Assembly: GCA_023402275.1 (NCBI GenBank)
Contig: JAEXCH010000006.1
Location: forward strand, 1 to 64,000
DNA from: Methanobacteriota archaeon
GTDB lineage: Archaea > Thermoplasmatota > Thermoplasmata > Methanomassiliicoccales > Methanomethylophilaceae
Length of the DNA stretch: 64,000 nucleotides
Direction: 5' to 3'
Under the pieces are notes generated by a model. It made no database searches, was not told the DNA's origin, and saw only the letters and a list, made by a program, of their open reading frames with translations. The translations under genes and the position numbers were made by a program. Below are positions 26,120-33,511 of the stretch, piece by piece (within the stretch, counting starts at the first letter, position 1; the number at the start of each line of letters is the position of its first letter).

Positions 26120-26156
26120 TGCGCGCGTGCGCGTACACGCGTATAAATACGTGCGT
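26120..26156 (+). promoter_or_regulatory. gyrB promoter with alternating pyrimidine-purine tract and TATA box
   Basis: Positions 26120-26145 alternate pyrimidine and purine without a break (26 bp, mostly CG/TG steps), and 26147-26156 continue the pattern for 10 bp. The TATA box TATAAATA lies within it at 26142-26149. CGCGTG and CACGCG form an inverted pair around a 6-bp spacer just upstream of the TATA box. The transcription start should be near 26170, about 30 nt before the gyrB ATG. Such tracts readily adopt Z-DNA under negative supercoiling. Confidence 0.6.
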
Positions 26157-26200
26157 CGCATATGGTGCAATAGAGCAAATTTTCTCTTGGAGTTGCAGAA

Positions 26201-28102
26201 ATGGATGGGAATGAACAGCAGGGACTATACGATGCGGACAGCATAGTGGCCCTCAAAGGTTTGGAAGCGGTCAGAAAGAGACCGGGAATGTATATCGGAA
26301 GCACGGATTCCAGAGGACTCCATCATCTTGTCTACGAGGTCGTTGACAACGGTATCGATGAGGTGATGGCAGGATTCGCCACAAAGGTGAGCGTTTACAT
26401 CAATGAGGATGGTTCGGTCACAGTTGTCGATGACGGAAGGGGTATTCCTACAGGAATGAACAAGGAAGAGGGAAAGGACGCCCTCGAGATGTGTCTGACG
26501 GATCTTCACGCAGGAGGTAAGTTCAACCAGAACTCGTACAAGGTATCTGGTGGTCTACATGGCGTAGGAGTATCAGTGGTCAACGCCCTGTCCAAGAGTC
26601 TCGTCGCGATAGTCGAGAGGGACGGAAAGAAGTTCAGACAATCCTATAAGATAGGAATACCAGACGGCCCGGTGGAGATGATAGGGGATTCAGATAGAAC
26701 TGGTACTACGATCACGTTCTATCCCGATGATGATATATTCGAGACGATCGAGTTCGATTACGAGACACTGCAGAACAGATTCAGGAACCAGGCATTCCTG
26801 AACAAGGAAGCGACGATATACTTCGAGGACAAGAGATCCGGGAAATCCGAGACATTCCATTATGATGGTGGGGTCTCCGAGTTCGTCCAGTATCTCAATA
26901 GGTCCAAGAAGCCCATACATGAGCCGCCGATAGCCATAGCCGGGGAAAGGAACGGCGTCCTGATAGACATCGCATTGCAATACACCGACGGTTACAATGA
27001 GGCGATAGATTCCTTCGTTAACACTATCTACACTCCCGAAGGCGGAACACACCTTACCGGATTCAGGACATCGCTCACAAAGACGATAAACGATTACGGG
27101 AAAGCGAACGGTCTTCTGAAGGACACCACGCTTGAGGGTACCGATGTAAGAGAAGGTCTGACAGCGATAATAAGCATAAGGATGCCAGATCCTCAGTTCG
27201 AAGGGCAGACCAAGGCAAAGCTGGGGAGCAGCATAGCACAGAAAGCGGTGCTTGCATTCATGAATGAGAAACTCGCCGAGTACATGCTGGAGAACCCCGC
27301 CGTTGCAACAATAGTTGTCAAAAAAGGGATATCCGCCCTTGAGAGCAGAGAGGCTGCCAGAAAGGCAAGGGACGCGACAAGAAGGAAGAGTGCATTGGAG
27401 TCCTCGAGTCTTCCTGGAAAACTTGCCGATTGTTCGGAGAAGGACCCTGCGAAATGCGAATTGTACATAGTTGAGGGAGATTCCGCAGGAGGAAGCGCCA
27501 AACAGGGAAGGGACAGGATGTTCCAGGCCATTCTTCCGCTGAGGGGTAAGATCCTAAATGTGGAAAAGGCAAGACCCGACAAGATGCTTGACAATGAGGA
27601 GATAAGGAATCTTATGATCGCGATCGGAGGCGGCATCGGAAAGGAGTTCGATGCCACGAAGATCAGGTATCACAATGTTGTGATAATGACGGATGCCGAT
27701 GTGGACGGAGCCCACATAGGAACGTTGTTGCTCACATTATTCTACAGGCAGATGAAGCCGTTGATCGAGAAAGGCCATGTATACATGGCAATGCCCCCGC
27801 TGTACAGAGTGTACAAGGGAAAGAAGGAGATATACGCTTACACCGAGGATGAGATGTCCAAGGCATTGGAGGAGCTGGGTCAGGGCGCGAACATAAGCAG
27901 ATACAAAGGTCTCGGAGAGATGAATCCCCAGCAGCTTTGGGATACAACCATGAATCCCGATACCAGGGTAATGAAGAAGATCGAGATCGAGGATGCGATG
28001 CTGGCCGATCAATTGTTCTCCATACTTATGGGAGATGACGTGGAACCCAGAAGGGAATTCATAGTCGAACATGCCCACGAAGTGGTCAACCTGGATGTGT
28101 GA
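26201..28102 (+). CDS. gyrB: DNA gyrase subunit B
   Basis: GyrB is the ATPase and TOPRIM subunit of DNA gyrase, which introduces negative supercoils. The 633 residues are the short GyrB form. Visible parts are the GHKL ATP site (EVVDNGIDE, DDGRGIPT, GLHGVG), the transducer lysine region (QTKAKLG) and the TOPRIM domain (EGDSAGGSAKQGRDR from ~426, DADVDGAHI). The C-terminal GyrA-binding end (RYKGLGEMNPQQLW) is complete. gyrA follows after 4 nt. Gyrase was acquired by Euryarchaeota from bacteria, so the bacterial look is expected. Confidence 0.97.
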   Translation: MDGNEQQGLYDADSIVALKGLEAVRKRPGMYIGSTDSRGLHHLVYEVVDNGIDEVMAGFATKVSVYINEDGSVTVVDDGRGIPTGMNKEEGKDALEMCLTDLHAGGKFNQNSYKVSGGLHGVGVSVVNALSKSLVAIVERDGKKFRQSYKIGIPDGPVEMIGDSDRTGTTITFYPDDDIFETIEFDYETLQNRFRNQAFLNKEATIYFEDKRSGKSETFHYDGGVSEFVQYLNRSKKPIHEPPIAIAGERNGVLIDIALQYTDGYNEAIDSFVNTIYTPEGGTHLTGFRTSLTKTINDYGKANGLLKDTTLEGTDVREGLTAIISIRMPDPQFEGQTKAKLGSSIAQKAVLAFMNEKLAEYMLENPAVATIVVKKGISALESREAARKARDATRRKSALESSSLPGKLADCSEKDPAKCELYIVEGDSAGGSAKQGRDRMFQAILPLRGKILNVEKARPDKMLDNEEIRNLMIAIGGGIGKEFDATKIRYHNVVIMTDADVDGAHIGTLLLTLFYRQMKPLIEKGHVYMAMPPLYRVYKGKKEIYAYTEDEMSKALEELGQGANISRYKGLGEMNPQQLWDTTMNPDTRVMKKIEIEDAMLADQLFSILMGDDVEPRREFIVEHAHEVVNLDV

Positions 28103-28106
28103 TAGC

Positions 28107-30560
28107 ATGGAAGAACATGAAGAGCGCAAAAAGGTAGTGAACCAGAGCATAGAGAGGGAGATGAAGAGGTCCTACATCGATTACTCGATGAGCGTCATAG
28201 TCGGAAGGGCACTTCCAGACATCAGGGACGGACTCAAACCGGTACACAGGAAGATCCTGTATGCGATGTCTGAGTTGGGTCTCCCGTACAACAGACCACA
28301 CAAGAAATCCGCAAGGGTCGTCGGAGAGGTCCTGGGTAAGTATCACCCCCACGGTGATTCCGCAGCTTACGAAGCAATGGTGAGGATGGCCCAGCCGTTC
28401 TCATTGAGATATCCGCTGGTCGACGGACAGGGTAACTTCGGATCGGTCGACGGGGATTCCCCGGCAGCCATGCGTTACACCGAAGCACGTCTTTCCAAGA
28501 TATCGAGCGACCTGCTTGCCGATCTTGATAAGAACACCGTAGATTTCGTGGACAACTTCGACGGCTCCCTTAAGGAGCCAAGCGTACTTCCGGCAAAGTT
28601 CCCCAATCTGTTGGTGAATGGGTCGGACGGTATCGCAGTGGGAATGGCAACGAAGATGCCCCCCCACAACCTCAATGAGGTATGTGACGCGATAATCTAT
28701 TCGATAGACAACCCGGAAGCCGAGATATACGATCTCATGCAGTTCATAAAAGGCCCGGACTTCCCGACGGGAGGGACGATATACGGCCTTAACGGGATAC
28801 TTTCAGCTTACACGACCGGAAGAGGAAAGATGAAGGTAAGGGCAAACACCCATTTCGAGGAACTCGGCAACGGAAAGAGCAGTATAATCATCGATGAGCT
28901 TCCCTATCAGGTCAACAAAGCATCGCTGATCGAGGCGATAGCCGAACATGTGAAGAACAAGGTGCTCGAGGATATAACCGACCTCAGGGATGAATCCGAC
29001 AGGGACGGTATGAGGGTGGTCATCGAACTTCACAGGGATGCAATAGAGAATGTCGTACTCGAGAATCTGTTCAAGAGGACACAGATGGAGGTCACATACG
29101 GAGTGATAAATCTCGCACTTGTGAACAACAAGCCGACGCTTCTCACTCTGAAAGAGATGATCCGATACTACCTCGAATACAGGAAAGAGGTCATAGTAAG
29201 AAGGACCCAGTATGATCTGGAACAGGCAGAGAAACGCCACCACATCCTGGAAGGTCTGATGAAAGCATTGAACATGTTGGACGAGACCATCGCTCTGATA
29301 AGGGCATCCAAGGATGCGGCGGAGGCGAACGAAGGTCTCAGGACCCTTCTCACCATAGATGAGGATCAAGCCAAGGCCATATTGGACATGAGACTTCAGA
29401 AACTCACAGGTCTGGAGATAGATTCGATCAAGGAGGAATACGATCAGTTGATGGAATTGATGAAGGACCTCCGCGACATACTTGCCAACGAGAGCAGGGT
29501 GTTCGCGATCATCAAGGAAGAGCTCAACGAGATGAAATCCTCGTATGGAGATGAACGCAGGACCATGATCAACGAGAATGCTCTTGACATAGACGAGGAG
29601 GACCTCATCCCAATGGAGGATGTCGTGATAACCATATCCGCCGATAACTACGTCAAGAGGATACCTCTGAACACATACAGACAGCAGGCAAGGGGCGGTG
29701 TCGGTCTGATAGGAATGCAGACCAAGGAGGAGGACCATGTGTCAAGCATGTTCGTCACATCATCGCATGATTATCTGATGTTCATAACGAATCACGGAAG
29801 ACTCCACTGGTTGAAGGGATACAGGATACCGGAGGGAAGCAGACAATCGAAAGGGAAACCGATCGTAAATCTCCTTCCCGATCTGGAACCCGGAGAGATG
29901 GTCGAGAACACGATATGCGTTCACGATTTCCCCGATGACAAGTATCTTGCATTCTGTACGAAGAATGGTGTGATAAAGAAGACCCGTCTAAGTGCATACA
30001 GCAATGTCAGGAGCAGAGGCATCAAGGCCATCAAACTGGAGGATGACGACGAATTGATAGAGACGTCCCTTACCGATGGCAATGAGCAGATAATCCTTGC
30101 AACCAAGAATGGTCAGGCAGTGAGGTTCAATGAATCACAGGTCAGGGCCACCGGTAGGGATACGATGGGTGTCAAGGGAATGACGCTCAGTGCCGGAGAC
30201 AGTGTCGTTTCCATGGCCGTCGTAAACAAGGATGATAAACTGCTGACCGTGACCGAGAATGGCTACGGAAAGATATCCGAGGTCAACGATTACCGTCAGA
30301 CAAAACGCGGTGCGAAAGGTGTCATAACCATCAAGACCGATGAAAGGAACGGAAAGGTCATCTCGGTCAGGAAGGTCACGAACGGCGATCAGCTGATGGT
30401 CACCAGCATGCACGGTAAGATGATACGTATGAAGGTCGACGAGATCAGGGAGACCGGACGTAACGCAAAAGGGGTCCGCATAATGGATATGAGGAACGGC
30501 GATAAGATAACCGCCGTCCAGCCCATATTGCCGGATGACGATGAGGAAGAACTGGAATGA
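28107..30560 (+). CDS. gyrA: DNA gyrase subunit A
   Basis: GyrA is the cleavage-rejoining and DNA-wrapping subunit. It has 817 residues from the ATG at 28107 (MEEHEERKKVV); the frame is open upstream, but that overlaps gyrB. The catalytic Tyr at ~123 lies in AMRYTEARLSK. The breakage domain has SYIDYSMSVI and HPHGDSAAYEAM. The C-terminal beta-pinwheel has six blades of the type VVFTDKGR-like repeats. The GyrA-box position reads QQARGGVG (near 527), which supports true supercoiling activity over topo IV. It overlaps the next small gene by 4 nt. Confidence 0.97.
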   Translation: MEEHEERKKVVNQSIEREMKRSYIDYSMSVIVGRALPDIRDGLKPVHRKILYAMSELGLPYNRPHKKSARVVGEVLGKYHPHGDSAAYEAMVRMAQPFSLRYPLVDGQGNFGSVDGDSPAAMRYTEARLSKISSDLLADLDKNTVDFVDNFDGSLKEPSVLPAKFPNLLVNGSDGIAVGMATKMPPHNLNEVCDAIIYSIDNPEAEIYDLMQFIKGPDFPTGGTIYGLNGILSAYTTGRGKMKVRANTHFEELGNGKSSIIIDELPYQVNKASLIEAIAEHVKNKVLEDITDLRDESDRDGMRVVIELHRDAIENVVLENLFKRTQMEVTYGVINLALVNNKPTLLTLKEMIRYYLEYRKEVIVRRTQYDLEQAEKRHHILEGLMKALNMLDETIALIRASKDAAEANEGLRTLLTIDEDQAKAILDMRLQKLTGLEIDSIKEEYDQLMELMKDLRDILANESRVFAIIKEELNEMKSSYGDERRTMINENALDIDEEDLIPMEDVVITISADNYVKRIPLNTYRQQARGGVGLIGMQTKEEDHVSSMFVTSSHDYLMFITNHGRLHWLKGYRIPEGSRQSKGKPIVNLLPDLEPGEMVENTICVHDFPDDKYLAFCTKNGVIKKTRLSAYSNVRSRGIKAIKLEDDDELIETSLTDGNEQIILATKNGQAVRFNESQVRATGRDTMGVKGMTLSAGDSVVSMAVVNKDDKLLTVTENGYGKISEVNDYRQTKRGAKGVITIKTDERNGKVISVRKVTNGDQLMVTSMHGKMIRMKVDEIRETGRNAKGVRIMDMRNGDKITAVQPILPDDDEEELE

Positions 30561-30850
30561 CATCCTCTCAGGGGACATGGCTGTTAGCGTTGATGGTGTC
30601 CGTCATAGCGACGATACTGTCAACACTGGCAGCCGTGCTATCCTTACTTGACGACGAGATGTTGCAGGCCGCTCTTTCCACCATATCCGCGGTACTCTTC
30701 CTGTTCTGTGTCTTACTTATATTGAGGATAAGGACGAATCTCAAAGCGGCCCTCGAGACCCCGGACGAGGTGGATTGTCTCAGACTCAAGAAGGCCGGTA
30801 TCGAAAGAAGTGAGGAGATAGTGCCAAAGGGCAAGATGCCGAAGGAATGA
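30557..30850 (+). CDS. Small two-helix membrane protein co-transcribed with gyrase
   Basis: A 97-residue protein with two hydrophobic helices (~8-30 and ~36-58) followed by a polar, charged C-terminal tail of ~38 residues (RIRTNLKAALETPDEVDC... KGKMPKE). I do not recognise the family. It starts with ATGA overlap on the gyrA stop, so translation is coupled to gyrA. No signal peptide cleavage site or catalytic motif was seen. What a membrane protein does behind gyrase is open. tRNA-Phe follows 51 nt later. Confidence 0.75.
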   Translation: MTSSQGTWLLALMVSVIATILSTLAAVLSLLDDEMLQAALSTISAVLFLFCVLLILRIRTNLKAALETPDEVDCLRLKKAGIERSEEIVPKGKMPKE

Positions 30851-30867
30851 CCGCATGGCCGGGAAAC

Positions 30868-30876
30868 TTTATAATA
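30868..30876 (+). promoter_or_regulatory. TATA box of tRNA-Phe
   Basis: TTTATAATA ends 25 nt before the first tRNA base, the normal archaeal spacing. Confidence 0.6.
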
Positions 30877-30901
30877 GAAAACCAGCAATAGGGGGAATTA
30901 C

Positions 30902-30977
30902 GCCGTGGTAACTCAGTTGGGAGAGTGCATGACTGAAGATCATGAAGTCGCTGGTTCGAGCCCGGCTCACGGCACCA
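30902..30977 (+). tRNA. tRNA-Phe (anticodon GAA)
   Basis: A complete 76-nt cloverleaf with acceptor GCCGTGG/TCACGGC (one G-T pair at the bottom), D stem ACTC/GAGT, anticodon stem CATGA/TCATG around loop CTGAAGA, and T arm GCTGG-TTCGAGC-CCGGC. Anticodon GAA reads UUC/UUU. CCA is encoded, discriminator A. Confidence 0.96.
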
Positions 30978-30982
30978 TACAC

Positions 30983-30988
30983 TTTTTT
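30983..30988 (+). terminator. Oligo-T terminator after tRNA-Phe
   Basis: Six T residues follow the tRNA 3' end by 5 nt. Runs of T are sufficient to end archaeal transcription. The next gene starts at 31023. Confidence 0.45.
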
Positions 30989-31022
30989 CTCTCCAATACA
31001 ATGACCATAATGAGGTATCCGA

Positions 31023-31187
31023 ATGGAATCCGATAAGATCTTCATCGATATCAGGACAAGCGAGCTAACCTTGGCACAGGTCCTGCAGGAGATCAAGAGG
31101 ATACAGGCCGAGAACCCGGATTATGAGATATTCCTTGACGGTGATGCACATGCGATAGCCGGAAGGAGAAGGATAAGGAGGGATTGA
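31023..31187 (+). CDS. Small conserved-looking protein before DUF531 gene (54 aa)
   Basis: A 54-residue frame begins at the ATG at 31023 (MESDKIFIDIRTSELTLAQV), and ends 1 nt before the DUF531 gene. The stretch reads as a compact beta-alpha-beta unit (KIFIDIRT, LQEIKRIQAENPDYE, IFLDGDAHAIAGR) with a basic tail. Codon use matches its neighbours, and the gap to the DUF531 ATG leaves no room for another gene. Function unknown; translational coupling to the DUF531 gene is likely. Confidence 0.72.
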   Translation: MESDKIFIDIRTSELTLAQVLQEIKRIQAENPDYEIFLDGDAHAIAGRRRIRRD

Positions 31188-31188
31188 T

Positions 31189-31731
31189 ATGGGAAAGGGA
31201 AGGATGACGATAGCTCTGTACAATTCATATGACCCAAATAAGTTCAGGGAGCCTCATCGCAGGGTCCTTGCAAGGGCCGGCGGATTGGCTATGGCGTTCG
31301 ATATGAATCTGGCTCTTCTCGGATTCCCGATCCCGGATGAGGTCAGGACGCCTGTCGAGATAGCGGAATTCGTTGCTGGGACCACAAGCATAGGAGGTCA
31401 CGGTGACTATTTCATGCAGCTTGCCGAGAAAGGGAGGTTCAATAAATTCCCGTACCCCTCGAAAGGTTTCCCTCCTCAGTTGGGAGAACCCATACTCACT
31501 ACAAGCAAACCTGTGGAAAAGAGATCCATAACAATCGATGAGGTCGCAGATATGGTCAGAGGAGGCAACAGCATCCTTCTTGTATTCGGGATAGGGCCTC
31601 ATGGTGTCCCAAAGGATGCGGCAGCCATTCCAAAATACAATCTGGATGTCACAGGAGGAGGATTCTCCCTGGAGACATGCACTGCGTTAGGTGCTGTGTG
31701 CGGTGCACTAAGCGCAAAACTGGATCAGTAA
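31189..31731 (+). CDS. DUF531-family protein
   Basis: A 180-residue archaeal protein of the DUF531 family, distantly related in fold to SPOUT methyltransferases; no function is established. Recognisable segments are TIALYNSYDPNKFREPHRR, ARAGGLAMAFDMNLALLGFP, SIGGHGDYFMQL and VFGIGPHGVPKDA. The last matches the knot region where SPOUT enzymes bind SAM. An RNA methylation role is an inference. The 3' end overlaps purM, which is convergent, by 7 nt. Confidence 0.8.
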   Translation: MGKGRMTIALYNSYDPNKFREPHRRVLARAGGLAMAFDMNLALLGFPIPDEVRTPVEIAEFVAGTTSIGGHGDYFMQLAEKGRFNKFPYPSKGFPPQLGEPILTTSKPVEKRSITIDEVADMVRGGNSILLVFGIGPHGVPKDAAAIPKYNLDVTGGGFSLETCTALGAVCGALSAKLDQ

Positions 31732-32744
31732 TTCTCGTAGAGTATGTTCCCGGGTTCAAGCAGAACACCGTTGCCTTTCTCCACCCTTCCGATTATGTCG
31801 GCATTCGGATATCTTTTTACGATATCCTCCGCATCGGATTGTGGCGCGATGATCATGAATCCCATGCTCATGTTGAGGGTCTGGTATATCTCTCTGTCCT
31901 CGACCTCTCCAAGTTCCTGAATGATCTTGAAGATCGGAGCAGGCTCAACAGGATCGCTTATGACATATCTCAATCCCTTCTTCATTCTGAGTATGTTCCT
32001 GAGTCCTCCGCCCGTTATATCGATAAGGCCGTGGACCTCATGTTCCTTTGTTATCTCAAGGACCTGTCTGACATATATCTCGGTAGGGGTCAGGAGCTCC
32101 ATGCCGACCGTCTTTGAAAGTCCTTTGTGTTTGTCGGTCATCGATATGTTTGAGGATTCGAGGACCTTTCTGGCAAGTGTCAATCCGTTCGAGTGTATAC
32201 CGGAGGATCTCAGACTTACTATGAGATCGCCTTCTTTACAGGTCTCCCCTGTTATCACTTTATCCTTTTCAACATAACCAAGACATGTTCCTGACAGGTC
32301 CACTCCGTGCACCATCTCCGGAAGTACTGCGATCTCTCCGCCGACTATCTCCATGTTGGACATCTCGGCACCCTTCTGCAGACCGATGCCTATCTCCTTG
32401 GTTATCCTATCATCAGGTTTGTCTATCGCAATGTAATCAACGAAGGACATCGGTTCTGAATTCACGCATATGGTGTCGTTGACATTCATCGCTATACAAT
32501 CTATCCCGACCGTGTTCCATATGCCCAATTCCTTTGCGATCAGTAGTTTGGTACCAACCCCGTCGGTGGCCAAAGTAAGGTATCTGTCTCCGAAATCGAT
32601 CAAGCTGGCGAACAATCCGGGAATACGGACCATCTGTCCGATCCCCTCTCGTCTGAAACCTATCTCATTCACAAGAGAACCTATCGCCTTCGATTTATCA
32701 TCGATATTTACTCCAGCTTTCGAATATGTCCAACCTTTCGACAT
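31725..32744 (-). CDS. purM: Phosphoribosylformylglycinamidine cyclo-ligase PurM
   Basis: PurM closes the imidazole ring in purine biosynthesis, forming AIR from FGAM with ATP. It has 339 residues from the ATG at 32744 (MSKGWTYSKAGVNIDDKS), the usual PurM start. The frame is open another 174 nt upstream with no PurM similarity. Visible are ATDGVGTKLLIA, GIDCIAMNVND, VGGEIAVLPEMVHGVDLSG, SSGIHSNGLTLAR and the C-terminal DITGGGLRNI. The product AIR is also the substrate of ThiC (24730-26028). Single gene, divergent from rlmE. Confidence 0.95.
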   Translation of the reverse strand: MSKGWTYSKAGVNIDDKSKAIGSLVNEIGFRREGIGQMVRIPGLFASLIDFGDRYLTLATDGVGTKLLIAKELGIWNTVGIDCIAMNVNDTICVNSEPMSFVDYIAIDKPDDRITKEIGIGLQKGAEMSNMEIVGGEIAVLPEMVHGVDLSGTCLGYVEKDKVITGETCKEGDLIVSLRSSGIHSNGLTLARKVLESSNISMTDKHKGLSKTVGMELLTPTEIYVRQVLEITKEHEVHGLIDITGGGLRNILRMKKGLRYVISDPVEPAPIFKIIQELGEVEDREIYQTLNMSMGFMIIAPQSDAEDIVKRYPNADIIGRVEKGNGVLLEPGNILYENY

Positions 32745-32827
32745 GGCCTTCGACCTATGATACAGGCTCTTGCTCTTATTAGTTTCCACACAAAATGGTT
32801 TATCATTTGATATCATCACCGACAATA

Positions 32828-33511
32828 ATGTCTTTGCATGATCGTTGGGTCCAAGAGAGGAAGCACGAGCATTATTACAAGTTAGCAAAGAAGCTTCACT
32901 ACAGGTCCAGAGCATCATTCAAACTGATGCAGATAGACGATCGTTTCAATATCTTCAGAGAAGGGGACGCCGTCGTAGATCTGGGAGCATCCCCGGGAGG
33001 ATGGCTACAGGTAGCAAAGGAACGTGTAGGTGAAAGAGGCAAGGTCGTCGGTGTGGATCTGAGACACATAAGACCTCTTGAAGGCGTCACTACCATAATC
33101 GGCGATATCACGGAGGACAGCACAATGAAGACACTTCTGGATACATTCGGAGGTAAGGCGGATGTTGTACTGTCAGACATGGCCCCCGATATCGGTGGTA
33201 ACTATTCAACGGATCATGCAAGATCCGTGGACCTTTGTATGTATGCGGTCGCGGTCTGTGACAGGATACTGAAGAAAGAAGGCAAGATGGTCGTAAAGGT
33301 TTTCATGGGGGATATGATGGATTCTTTGATAAAGGAACTGGAATCCAGATTCAGATCTGTCAGGATACATTCCCCTGCCGCATCCAGGGAAACTTCGTCC
33401 GAGGTCTACATAATATCAAAGGGGTTCCTTGCTTCACGCAATGTCCCGCTCAAGGATTTCAAAGAGGAAGAGAAGAAGACCGAGTTTGCTTCCAAAGGCA
33501 GTAACTTCTGA
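32828..33511 (+). CDS. rlmE: RlmE/FtsJ-type 2'-O-ribose rRNA methyltransferase
   Basis: RlmE methylates a uridine ribose in the large-subunit rRNA peptidyl-transferase region using SAM. It has 227 residues from the ATG at 32828 (MSLHDRWVQERKHEHYY); the longer frame upstream lacks family similarity. Motif I is DLGASPGGWL. The K-D-K-E catalytic tetrad can be followed: Lys32 in SFKLMQ, Asp117 in LSDMAPDIGG, Lys157 in VVKVFMG, Glu192 in SSEVYI. A C-terminal charged tail follows. Its TGA abuts the stop of the convergent Lhr core gene. Confidence 0.93.
   Translation: MSLHDRWVQERKHEHYYKLAKKLHYRSRASFKLMQIDDRFNIFREGDAVVDLGASPGGWLQVAKERVGERGKVVGVDLRHIRPLEGVTTIIGDITEDSTMKTLLDTFGGKADVVLSDMAPDIGGNYSTDHARSVDLCMYAVAVCDRILKKEGKMVVKVFMGDMMDSLIKELESRFRSVRIHSPAASRETSSEVYIISKGFLASRNVPLKDFKEEEKKTEFASKGSNF

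Noticed and set aside
28803..29738. A 311-codon open frame on the minus strand inside gyrA
   Set aside because: It is the antisense shadow of gyrA. It has no family similarity and no start signal.
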